Source: Zunongwangia sp. HGR-M22
GTDB lineage: Bacteria; Bacteroidota; Bacteroidia; Flavobacteriales; Flavobacteriaceae
Reading direction: 5' to 3'
DNA: 64,000 nt
Assembly (NCBI RefSeq): GCF_027594425.1
Contig: NZ_CP115159.1
Location: 1,601,001-1,665,000, forward strand
Positions 24,536 through 32,555 of this stretch are shown here, in pieces (position 1 is the first letter of the stretch; each line of letters begins with the position of its first letter). The notes under the pieces are model-generated. The model made no database searches, was not told the DNA's origin, and worked only from the letters and a program-made list of their open reading frames with translations. Made by a program: the position numbers and the translations under genes.

Positions 24536-27500
24536 ATGAAAAAACTTCTTAAACCTAAAAGAAGACCAAAACCTTTATTCGATAAATTAAAAATGAGAAT
24601 AAGCCTTTTACTTTTTTTATCTGTCTTTAGTATGAAGGCCAATGATTCTTTGGCACAAAAAACAAAAATTACTTTCGATCATAAGGATGTTAGTATTTTT
24701 CAATTAATAGATGAGATTGAAAATCAATCTGATTTCCATTTTATATACCGAGTAAAAAACGTAAATCTAAATCGAAAAATAAACATCAAAGTTGTAAAGA
24801 AACCTTTAACCGAAGTTTTAAAATTGATGTTCGATAAAAGTTCTACTGAATACACCGTTGTAGAGCAGGACAAACAAATTCATTTAACCAAGAAGAAGTC
24901 GGATGCTTCATCTTCTGAAACCACGAATATAAAACAGCAAAAATTTCGTATAAAAGGAAAGATTTCAGATGAAAACGGCCTTCCATTAGCTGGAGCAAGT
25001 GTTATCGAAAAGGGAACTTCTAATGGTGTGGTAACAAATTTTGAAGGAGAATATAATATTACGGTTTCTTCGGAAGATGCCATGCTTACCATCGCATTTA
25101 TTGGATACAAAACTCAGGAAGTTGTAATTAATGAGCGCTCCACGATCAATATCCAATTAGCTCCTATGGCAGACGATCTTGATGAAGTTGTAATTACGGC
25201 TTTAGGAATGAAGCGAGAGAAAAAAGCGCTAGGATATGCGGTTGGAGAAGTAGATTCTGAACGTTTAAATTTAGTTCCCCAAGAAAATGTTTTAGGCGGA
25301 TTAGCTGGTAAAGTTTCTGGACTAAACGTAAGCAAAGCCGGGAATGACATTTTTGCACCATCTTATGTTACCATTAGAGGAAGAACTTCACTTACAGGGA
25401 ATGATCAACCATTGGTAGTTATTGATGGAGCTCCAGTAGGAGATGCCAGCGTAATGGGTGATATAAGCGCTATGGATATCGAATCTGTAAGTGTCCTAAA
25501 AGGTGCAAGTGCAGCTGCACTGTATGGTTCCAGAGCAGGAAATGGTGTGATATTAATTACCACTAAATCTGGTAAAGGAGCTCAAAAAGGAATAGGAGTA
25601 AGTCTAAATTCAACTTTAACCATCAATATGCCTTATAAATATTTCGATTTACAGAATCGATTTACCAATGGGCAGCGTGGTTTATTTAATGAAGCTACCT
25701 GGCAGCACTGGTACGGAGCTGAAGAAGGAACACAGGCAGTACAGTGGAATACAAATGGAGAAGCCGCTCCTTTAAAATTTTATGATAACAGTCTGGAAGA
25801 TTATTTTACAACAGGAGTAACTACGATCAATGATGCAACGGTATCTGGTTCTTACGAAAAAGGGGATTTTAGACTTGGAATTTCACATCTAAACGGAGAG
25901 GGAATAACCCCTGAAGCAGAACTAAAACGTATTGGTTTAAATTTAGGAACAAACTATAAAATTACAGAAAATGTAAATTTATCGCTAAACCTTAATCTTA
26001 CCAATTCTAATTCAGATAATTATCCTTCCAACCTAATTGGTGATAATGATGAATATTTTGATATCTATAATATTGCGCCGCATATCAATATTAACGATTT
26101 AAAAGATCAAATTTGGCTAGAAAAAAATGTGCAGCAAAGAAATATTACAGAAGGTTACAATAATCCTTGGTGGTTTAGTAAAGAACGCCAAAACCGTTTT
26201 GACAGAATTCGTGGTTTTGGAAATCTGGAATTAAACTGGAAGATTAGCAATGATTTTAATGCGCTGGCAAGAGTTTCTCATAGCAGTAATAATAATAGGC
26301 AGGAAATTGTTCGTCCTTGGTCGTATATGGGTTTTGGAGACTCACAACCTAAAGGATCCTATTTTATTAATAAAGGACTGGATAGAGAGTCTAATGCCGA
26401 GGTACTTTTTACCTACACTAAAGATGTAAAGGATTTTGATATTTCTGCATCTGCAGGTGGTAATATTCTAAATTTTAAAGGAGAAAGTTTCAATGCCGGA
26501 GGCGACAATCTGGTATTACCAGGATTATTTACGCTATCTAATGTAGCAAGAGGCGGACTAAATTATGCTAGTGCATTTTCAGAAAAAGCGATTTATAGTG
26601 CTTATGGATTACTTTCTTTAGGATTTAGAGACATTGCTTTTGTAGATGTAACGGCAAGAAATGATTGGTCAAGTACGCTTCCTCGTGAAAACAGATCATA
26701 TTTCTATCCATCGGTATCAGGAAGTGTTTTACTTTCAGAATTGGCACAAATGCCATCGTGGATCTCTTTAGTAAAACTACGTTCAGGATGGGCTCAGGTA
26801 GGAAAAGATACTTCCCCTTATGCAATTCATCCAATATTATCGCAAGGCTATTGGGGAGAAGATTTTACGTATTCGTTACCAAGTAGTATGCCCAATACTC
26901 AGTTGAAGCCGGAAATAGCAACTTCATACGAAGTAGGTGCAGATCTTAAATTTTTCAATAATCGATTTGGTATAGATGCGACGTATTATAAAAACGAAAA
27001 CCGCAACCAAATACTTAATGTTAATGCTACACCACTTTCAGGATATACCAGTACAACCATTAATGCCGGGAAAGTAGAAAATTATGGAGTTGAATTGGGA
27101 ATGCATTTGGTTCCCATAAAAAGTGAGGATTTTTTATGGAATATGGACTTTAATTTTACCACTCAAAAAAGCAAACTAGTAGAACTTGTGGACGGGATAG
27201 ATCGTGTTTCTTTTGGTGGTGGTCGTGATATGGGATCATTTACCAGGGTAGGAGGAGAAATTGGTGATTTATACTCACCATATATTCAAAAAGTGGAAGA
27301 AGGGCCTTATGCAGGTTGGAATTTACTGGATTCCAATGGCAGATGGGTAGTAGATCGTACTTACGAGAATCAAAAGAAGGTTGGTAATTTTAATCATGAT
27401 TTTACTTTAGGAATGACGACATCTATTTCTTATAAAAACTTTACACTATCTGCAAGTTTCGATTGGCGACAGGGAGGACAATTCTTTTCAGAATCCATGA

Positions 27501-28102
27501 AAAGAATGGCTCGTTCTGGTAAGATCGAAAACTGGCAAAATGGTGTAAGTTCCAGCACCTTTTCTGGAGTTTTAGATGCCAATTCTTTTGGAGGAGATCG
27601 AGAAGCTTTAGCAAATGAAATTCGAAATAATCCGGTTTATCGCGATAATGATGTTTGGATTGGTGGTAGAACCGAAGAACTGGGAGGGTTTGAATATAAT
27701 GGCAATAATAATGGTGCCTTTTTCCCAGGTGTGATCGATAACGGGGATGGGACCTATACCGAAAATTTTGGCGGCCCGGGAACCAGAATGTTTGATGCTT
27801 ACCGAGTGGTAGAATCTAGTGGTAGCTTTTGGCGTACTGGTTATGCCTTTATGTACGATGCGTCTTTCGTGAAATTAAGAGATATAACGTTCACTTATAA
27901 TTTACCAGAAAAAATAGCTAGTAAAATCTCTGCAAACAACATTTCCTTTTCTCTTTACTCTAAGAACATTCTTTTATGGACGGAAGCTGGGATAGGAATC
28001 GATCCAGAACTTGCCTATCATGGAGGACAGCAAGGTCATGAAAAATGGAATCTTGCCCCATGGACGGCACCTGTTGGATTTAGACTAAATGTTGGATTTT
28101 AA
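24536..28102 (+). CDS. SusC-like TonB-dependent transporter with STN signalling domain, 1188 aa
   Basis: A long basic N-terminus precedes the signal peptide (ISLLLFLSVFSMKANDSLAQ). Residues 43-115 form the STN domain (TKITFDHKDVSIFQLIDEIENQSDFHFIYR), which talks to FecR proteins. Then a carboxypeptidase-like domain (RIKGKISDENGLPLAGASVIE), a plug with the SusC signature (VTIRGRTSLTGNDQPLVVIDGAP, SVSVLKGASAAALYGSRAGNGVILITTK) and a barrel ending VGFRLNVGF. It forms a pair with the SusD-like lipoprotein 11 bases downstream. The neighbouring phosphatase suggests a phosphorylated oligomer or phosphoester as cargo, an inference. Confidence 0.95.
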   Translation: MKKLLKPKRRPKPLFDKLKMRISLLLFLSVFSMKANDSLAQKTKITFDHKDVSIFQLIDEIENQSDFHFIYRVKNVNLNRKINIKVVKKPLTEVLKLMFDKSSTEYTVVEQDKQIHLTKKKSDASSSETTNIKQQKFRIKGKISDENGLPLAGASVIEKGTSNGVVTNFEGEYNITVSSEDAMLTIAFIGYKTQEVVINERSTINIQLAPMADDLDEVVITALGMKREKKALGYAVGEVDSERLNLVPQENVLGGLAGKVSGLNVSKAGNDIFAPSYVTIRGRTSLTGNDQPLVVIDGAPVGDASVMGDISAMDIESVSVLKGASAAALYGSRAGNGVILITTKSGKGAQKGIGVSLNSTLTINMPYKYFDLQNRFTNGQRGLFNEATWQHWYGAEEGTQAVQWNTNGEAAPLKFYDNSLEDYFTTGVTTINDATVSGSYEKGDFRLGISHLNGEGITPEAELKRIGLNLGTNYKITENVNLSLNLNLTNSNSDNYPSNLIGDNDEYFDIYNIAPHININDLKDQIWLEKNVQQRNITEGYNNPWWFSKERQNRFDRIRGFGNLELNWKISNDFNALARVSHSSNNNRQEIVRPWSYMGFGDSQPKGSYFINKGLDRESNAEVLFTYTKDVKDFDISASAGGNILNFKGESFNAGGDNLVLPGLFTLSNVARGGLNYASAFSEKAIYSAYGLLSLGFRDIAFVDVTARNDWSSTLPRENRSYFYPSVSGSVLLSELAQMPSWISLVKLRSGWAQVGKDTSPYAIHPILSQGYWGEDFTYSLPSSMPNTQLKPEIATSYEVGADLKFFNNRFGIDATYYKNENRNQILNVNATPLSGYTSTTINAGKVENYGVELGMHLVPIKSEDFLWNMDFNFTTQKSKLVELVDGIDRVSFGGGRDMGSFTRVGGEIGDLYSPYIQKVEEGPYAGWNLLDSNGRWVVDRTYENQKKVGNFNHDFTLGMTTSISYKNFTLSASFDWRQGGQFFSESMKRMARSGKIENWQNGVSSSTFSGVLDANSFGGDREALANEIRNNPVYRDNDVWIGGRTEELGGFEYNGNNNGAFFPGVIDNGDGTYTENFGGPGTRMFDAYRVVESSGSFWRTGYAFMYDASFVKLRDITFTYNLPEKIASKISANNISFSLYSKNILLWTEAGIGIDPELAYHGGQQGHEKWNLAPWTAPVGFRLNVGF

Positions 28103-28113
28103 TCATTATATAA

Positions 28114-29841
28114 ATGAGAACTTTTAAAAATAAAATTATAAAACTTGGTTTTTTCAGTCTACTCACTTTTAACCTTGCCTGCAGCGATTCGCTGACTGAT
28201 ATCAATGTAAGCCCAAATAGTTTAGCGGATACTGAAGTTGACATCAAATTTGTCTTAACGGGAATATTAAGTTCTTCGGCACAAATGCAAAGTCAACTTT
28301 CCTACGATTGGGGAGAGCTTTCTGCAGCAACACAATATTTACAGAGAGATTTTACCAGTTACGAAGAGAATAATTATCAATGGGCACCTGTAGATTACAG
28401 CAGTTTTTATAGTCCGCTTAAAAATGCGCAATACATTTATGAACGAGCCGAGAATGAAAAAGAAGGTGAAATTCGAAATTATTACCAGGCTGTAGCTTTG
28501 ATTATGAAAGCTTATGGTTTTGGTTTCTTGACATCGGCTTTTGGTGATGTTCCTTATAGTGAAGCCTTAATGGCAGAAAATGGAGGAGAAGCTTTTCAAC
28601 CTTCTTATGATGCACAAAAAGAAGTTTTTCTTGGTATTTTATCTGATCTGGAAAAAGCGAATGAGTTGTTGAGTAATGCTGGAGTTATAACCGAAGTAGC
28701 TAATGCCGATATAGTTTATGGCGGTGATAGCAAAAAATGGCAGGCTTTTGCAAATTCTTTAAGACTTAGATTCTATATGCGTCTTTCTGAAAAGAATGAT
28801 ATGGATGCGCAATCAAATTTCTCACAAATAGTTCAGGGTAATTTACCAATAATAACCAGCAACGAAGATAATGCTTCTGTTTCTTTCATCGGAACAGATG
28901 AAAACAACAGCTGGCCTGGTGGCCCGTTAAACTGGAGCAACCGGTCTGAATTTTATAGAAGAAAACCTTCAGCAACAATTGTGAATGACCTTATTGCTCT
29001 TGGAGATCCTCGATTAACAAAATGGGTAGCTCCGGTAGATGTACAATTAACCCAGGGAGATACAGATGATCTAGTTTTAGATAATGGACGATTGAGAAGA
29101 ATTACGAGTTTGGATATTTCTGAAATAAATTCTGATAATAATCTGGAAAATGATCTAAATACTTCGCTTTATGTTGGCTTACCGGTTGCTTTAAGTGCAC
29201 CTAACGATTTTAATATGGGAGCGGCTACTTTGAGTGATTTTGGAGATGCAATAGCCAGTGAAAGACCAGATGTTTACTTAGCTGCAGCTGCAAATCCGCA
29301 CAGCTCATACCTAACCAATATGTATGCGGAAAATGCTAACGATTTGGTGAAAGCGGTATTTATGAATGCTGCTGAGGTTGAATTTTTATTAGCTGAAGCA
29401 AGCCTTAGAGGCTGGATTTCTGATGATGAAACAGCGCATTATGAAAGAGGTATTCAGTTATCTTTCGATCAATATGAAATCTATGATGAGGCTGAAAATG
29501 CCGTTTATAGTGTTGAAAAAGATAGAACAGTTTCTTTTAATGAAGAACTTTATCTGGAGAATGCTCGCCGTATTCTTGAAGAATCTGAAAATCCATTGCA
29601 GCCTATTATGCATCAAAAATGGATCTCTTTGTGGCTTACGTATGAATCTTGGTTTGATTGGAGACGAACGGGATATCCAAACCTGAACCAAAACATCATT
29701 TCGGGAACCAAAGGGCAAAATACTCCTGTTCGATTTATTTATTCAGATACGTATAACGAAGCCAATATGCTGCAAGCCATCGAGTCGGGTTTAAGCCCTT
29801 CAGAAAATGACCAATGGTCACAGATGTGGCTGCTACAATAA
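28114..29841 (+). CDS. SusD-like surface lipoprotein (SusD-like_2 type), 575 aa
   Basis: Lipoprotein signal ending FNLACSDSLTDIN, with lipid Cys23 followed by acidic residues, as in surface-exported lipoproteins. TPR-like helices dominate. Segments such as QMQSQLSYDWGELSAATQYLQRDFT, NYYQAVALIMKAYGFGFLTSAFGDVPYSEAL, and ADIVYGGDSKKWQAFANSLRLRFYMRLSE are those of the SusD/RagB-like_2 group (PF12771). The protein acts as the lid of the SusC transporter. The C-terminal MHQKWISLWLTYESWFDWRRTGYPNL is conserved in the family. Confidence 0.93.
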   Translation: MRTFKNKIIKLGFFSLLTFNLACSDSLTDINVSPNSLADTEVDIKFVLTGILSSSAQMQSQLSYDWGELSAATQYLQRDFTSYEENNYQWAPVDYSSFYSPLKNAQYIYERAENEKEGEIRNYYQAVALIMKAYGFGFLTSAFGDVPYSEALMAENGGEAFQPSYDAQKEVFLGILSDLEKANELLSNAGVITEVANADIVYGGDSKKWQAFANSLRLRFYMRLSEKNDMDAQSNFSQIVQGNLPIITSNEDNASVSFIGTDENNSWPGGPLNWSNRSEFYRRKPSATIVNDLIALGDPRLTKWVAPVDVQLTQGDTDDLVLDNGRLRRITSLDISEINSDNNLENDLNTSLYVGLPVALSAPNDFNMGAATLSDFGDAIASERPDVYLAAAANPHSSYLTNMYAENANDLVKAVFMNAAEVEFLLAEASLRGWISDDETAHYERGIQLSFDQYEIYDEAENAVYSVEKDRTVSFNEELYLENARRILEESENPLQPIMHQKWISLWLTYESWFDWRRTGYPNLNQNIISGTKGQNTPVRFIYSDTYNEANMLQAIESGLSPSENDQWSQMWLLQ

Positions 29842-29857
29842 ATTAATAATTTTAAAT

Positions 29858-29891
29858 GAGACGGCTTGATCAATTAGCTCATAGTCGTCTC
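29858..29891 (+). promoter_or_regulatory. Intercistronic hairpin between susD-like and phosphatase genes
   Basis: GAGACGGCT and AGTCGTCTC pair over 9 bp (one G-U) with a 16-base loop. The absence of a T tract argues against termination. Such hairpins can protect the upstream mRNA and lower downstream expression. Confidence 0.45.
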
Positions 29892-29908
29892 TATCTAATT
29901 CAATCTAA

Positions 29909-31363
29909 ATGAAAAAAATATTCAAAAAAACAACAATATTATCCATATTTCTTGGACTTATTTTTTCCGTTTTTTCATGCAATAATATTGAGAAAGAAAC
30001 AGAAACTGAAAGTCATTCTCATTCCCATGATGATAATGGTGATGGGCACGGTCATTCGCATTATGAAGCTCAGGATACTATACCGGCGCATAAACTTATA
30101 TATCCCAGTAAAGTGCCCGATCGGATTATTGCAAATGTTCCTGAGGATGCCGCTACAATGATTTCAGTGAATTGGCGAACCGATCAACAAATTAAAAATG
30201 CAATATTAGAAGTAGCTATTGCTACAGATGGCCCAGAGTTTAAACTTGGAAAAATTAATAGAGTTAATGCTGAAACTGAAGCTTTTGAAAATAAACATAG
30301 TAAGCATAACGAGCCTTTAGTGAAAGCAAACTATCATTCTGCCACCGTTACTGGCTTACAACCTAAAACGACCTATGTTTATCGTGTAGGTAGTAATGAG
30401 CTAGAGGGCGATATACTTTGGAGCGAATGGTTTCAATATACAACAGCTTCAGATAAAACTGGAGAAGAATTTAGTTTTATTTATTTTGGTGATGCTCAAA
30501 ATCAGGTTAAATCGATGTGGAGTCGTGTGATCAGAAACTCGTACAGAAAATTTCCATCTGTTGATTTTATGCTACATGCAGGCGATTTGATAAACGATCA
30601 TGATTCAAATTTGCAATGGGGCGAATGGTTTTATGCTGGTAGTTTCATTCATGCTACGGTACCAAGTATTATGACGCCTGGTAATCACGAATATAAAGAC
30701 ACGACACTTACGCCATTATGGCGACCACAATTCAACCTACCTAAAAACGGACCAAAAGGAATAGGTGAGATTTCTGAAACCACTTATGCGGTAGATTATC
30801 AGGACCTAAAAGTGATTTCAATAGATTGTATAAATTTTGATCGAAAAGAGGAGCATAGAGAAGCACAGGTGCAATGGTTAGATTCTATTTTAAAGAATAA
30901 CACCAAAAAATGGACAGCATTAACGATGCATTTTCCGTTATACACACCTGCTCAAAAAAGAGAGGATAATACAGTTCTTATAGAACATTTAAAGCCATTA
31001 ATCGATAAGTATAAGGTAGATCTTGTATTACAAGGGCATGATCATACTTACGCTCGTGGACAAATTAGCAATAAAAAGTCTGGTGTCACTTCTATGTCTG
31101 ATGCAGGTACTATTTATGCGGTATCTGTTAGCGGCCCTAAAATGTACGAATCTACAGATAAAAAATGGATTGAAAGAAGAGGTGAGTTTACACAATTGTT
31201 TCAGATTATTACGATTAAAGATAATAAACTCAGCTACGAAGCCTATACGCCAATAGGAACATTATATGATGCATTTGATCTAACTAAAACTGGAAATAAA
31301 AAAGTTCTTAAAAATAGAATTCCCGATACTCCAACCAGATTAAAAAAAGATTTTGAGGATTAG
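29909..31363 (+). CDS. Purple-acid-phosphatase-like metallophosphoesterase lipoprotein, 484 aa
   Basis: Lipoprotein (VFSC, Cys24) with a His-rich linker at residues 35-52 holding six His (SHSHSH, HGHSH). Residues 65-195 are a fibronectin-III-like N-terminal domain typical of purple acid phosphatases (TMISVNWRTDQQ, TGLQPKTTYVYRVGSN). The catalytic domain has IYFGDAQNQ, LHAGDLINDHD, TPGNHEYKD, MHFPLYTPA and LQGHDHTYARG, covering all five metal-binding blocks. It should release phosphate from organic esters at the cell envelope. It is the third gene behind SusC/SusD, 67 bases after SusD, and ends with a terminator at 31411. Confidence 0.93.
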   Translation: MKKIFKKTTILSIFLGLIFSVFSCNNIEKETETESHSHSHDDNGDGHGHSHYEAQDTIPAHKLIYPSKVPDRIIANVPEDAATMISVNWRTDQQIKNAILEVAIATDGPEFKLGKINRVNAETEAFENKHSKHNEPLVKANYHSATVTGLQPKTTYVYRVGSNELEGDILWSEWFQYTTASDKTGEEFSFIYFGDAQNQVKSMWSRVIRNSYRKFPSVDFMLHAGDLINDHDSNLQWGEWFYAGSFIHATVPSIMTPGNHEYKDTTLTPLWRPQFNLPKNGPKGIGEISETTYAVDYQDLKVISIDCINFDRKEEHREAQVQWLDSILKNNTKKWTALTMHFPLYTPAQKREDNTVLIEHLKPLIDKYKVDLVLQGHDHTYARGQISNKKSGVTSMSDAGTIYAVSVSGPKMYESTDKKWIERRGEFTQLFQIITIKDNKLSYEAYTPIGTLYDAFDLTKTGNKKVLKNRIPDTPTRLKKDFED

Positions 31364-31410
31364 TTGATTTCGCTAGAAAGTAATTGTTTGTAATTTTAGT
31401 TCATTTTGTA

Positions 31411-31444
31411 AGGCTGTCTTGAGTTTTTTGAGACAGCTTTTTTT
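31411..31444 (+). terminator. Rho-independent terminator after the phosphatase gene
   Basis: GCTGTCT pairs with AGACAGC around a 11-base loop, followed by T7. It closes the 23248-31363 unit. Confidence 0.85.
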
Positions 31445-31580
31445 ATAACGTTAAACATGAAGAATTAATTAAATATTCGAAAATTGAATTTGATAGAAAT
31501 AAATTTTATATTTAGGCGTTATGTAATCATATTCATTAATCAGCCAGCTTCAAAATCAGGAGCTTTATTAAATTCAATTT

Positions 31581-32525
31581 ATGATACAAAAACAGCTACC
31601 AGTTTTTACGTTCTTATCGTTTTTTATTCTATTTTCCTGTAGTAGCGACGATGATTCCCTTTCATCTATTCAACCTTCTACCAATTATATTGAAATGGAA
31701 GCAGAAGGTGGCGATGCCGAAATATCTTTTTCCGGAGGTGAGTGGAATATTGCTGAAATTATAAATATAAAGGGCGACGCAAAATTGTATGGTGATATTT
31801 ATAAAGAAGACGGATCAATTTTAAGAGAAAATACAGTTTTGTCACTTGAAAATCAGGGAAAAGTAATGGTGAACTGGACCGATCGTGGTTTTACGATTAC
31901 TCGACCAACGCCTACTTTATTAAAAATTCATTTAAATGAAAACAGTAGGCCAGAAGCTTTCAACTTTAATTTAGTTTTGAGTTCTGAAGAGGAGACAAAA
32001 GAGATTACTGTAAGTCAAAAAGTATCTCAGGGCTATACATTTAAGGATTTGGAATTTTTTCTGAAAGAAGAAGATGGCGACTCGTTATTCTTTAGAAATG
32101 GAATGAGACGAAAATTTGATATTCCTAATCCTCAAAGTATGTCATTTTCACCTTTTGGAGGCATCGATATACAAAGAAATTCTCAATTTATAAGTGAAGA
32201 AAATGACGCTTTTATTTGGTTGAAAAATGATTCGATTAGCGTACAAGTACCTACAAGTATTTATGAAGATGAAATTTATTTTAATGGAAAAAAGAACATT
32301 TATACTGCTGAAGTAAGCATAAAACCCCACGGTTTCGATACCATGGAAACCTTAGAAATTCCAGCTGGTGAATCGCTATTTTTGACAGAAATAGAATTCC
32401 GTAAACGTCAGGTTTCTTATAAATTGTATTTAATTAATAATCGCACAAATGACGAAAAAATAATAGAAGGCAAATGGATAGAAACCGCTCCTACCGGAAA
32501 TTATTCAACAAAACGTTTAGAATAA
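31581..32525 (+). CDS. Surface-type lipoprotein of unknown function, 314 aa
   Basis: Signal ending ILFSCSSDDDS: lipid Cys followed by Ser-Ser-Asp-Asp-Asp, the acidic tag associated with surface lipoproteins in Flavobacteria. Residues 35-150 look like BACON-type or Ig-like beta domains (YIEMEAEGGDAEISFSGGEWNI, then NFNLVLSSEEETKEITVSQKV). The C-terminal half is also beta-rich (FDTMETLEIPAGESLFLTEIEFRKRQVSYKLYL). It lies between the phosphatase unit and the ABC transporter, facing the latter tail to tail with 30 bases between. Standalone gene; ligand unknown. Confidence 0.8.
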   Translation: MIQKQLPVFTFLSFFILFSCSSDDDSLSSIQPSTNYIEMEAEGGDAEISFSGGEWNIAEIINIKGDAKLYGDIYKEDGSILRENTVLSLENQGKVMVNWTDRGFTITRPTPTLLKIHLNENSRPEAFNFNLVLSSEEETKEITVSQKVSQGYTFKDLEFFLKEEDGDSLFFRNGMRRKFDIPNPQSMSFSPFGGIDIQRNSQFISEENDAFIWLKNDSISVQVPTSIYEDEIYFNGKKNIYTAEVSIKPHGFDTMETLEIPAGESLFLTEIEFRKRQVSYKLYLINNRTNDEKIIEGKWIETAPTGNYSTKRLE

Positions 32526-32555
32526 AAAGTTAGTTCATTTTAAGCATATTTCGGT

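Noticed and set aside
29423-29686. Overlapping plus- and minus-strand frames inside the SusD gene
   Set aside because: The SusD frame explains the whole region, and these products have no protein-like features.
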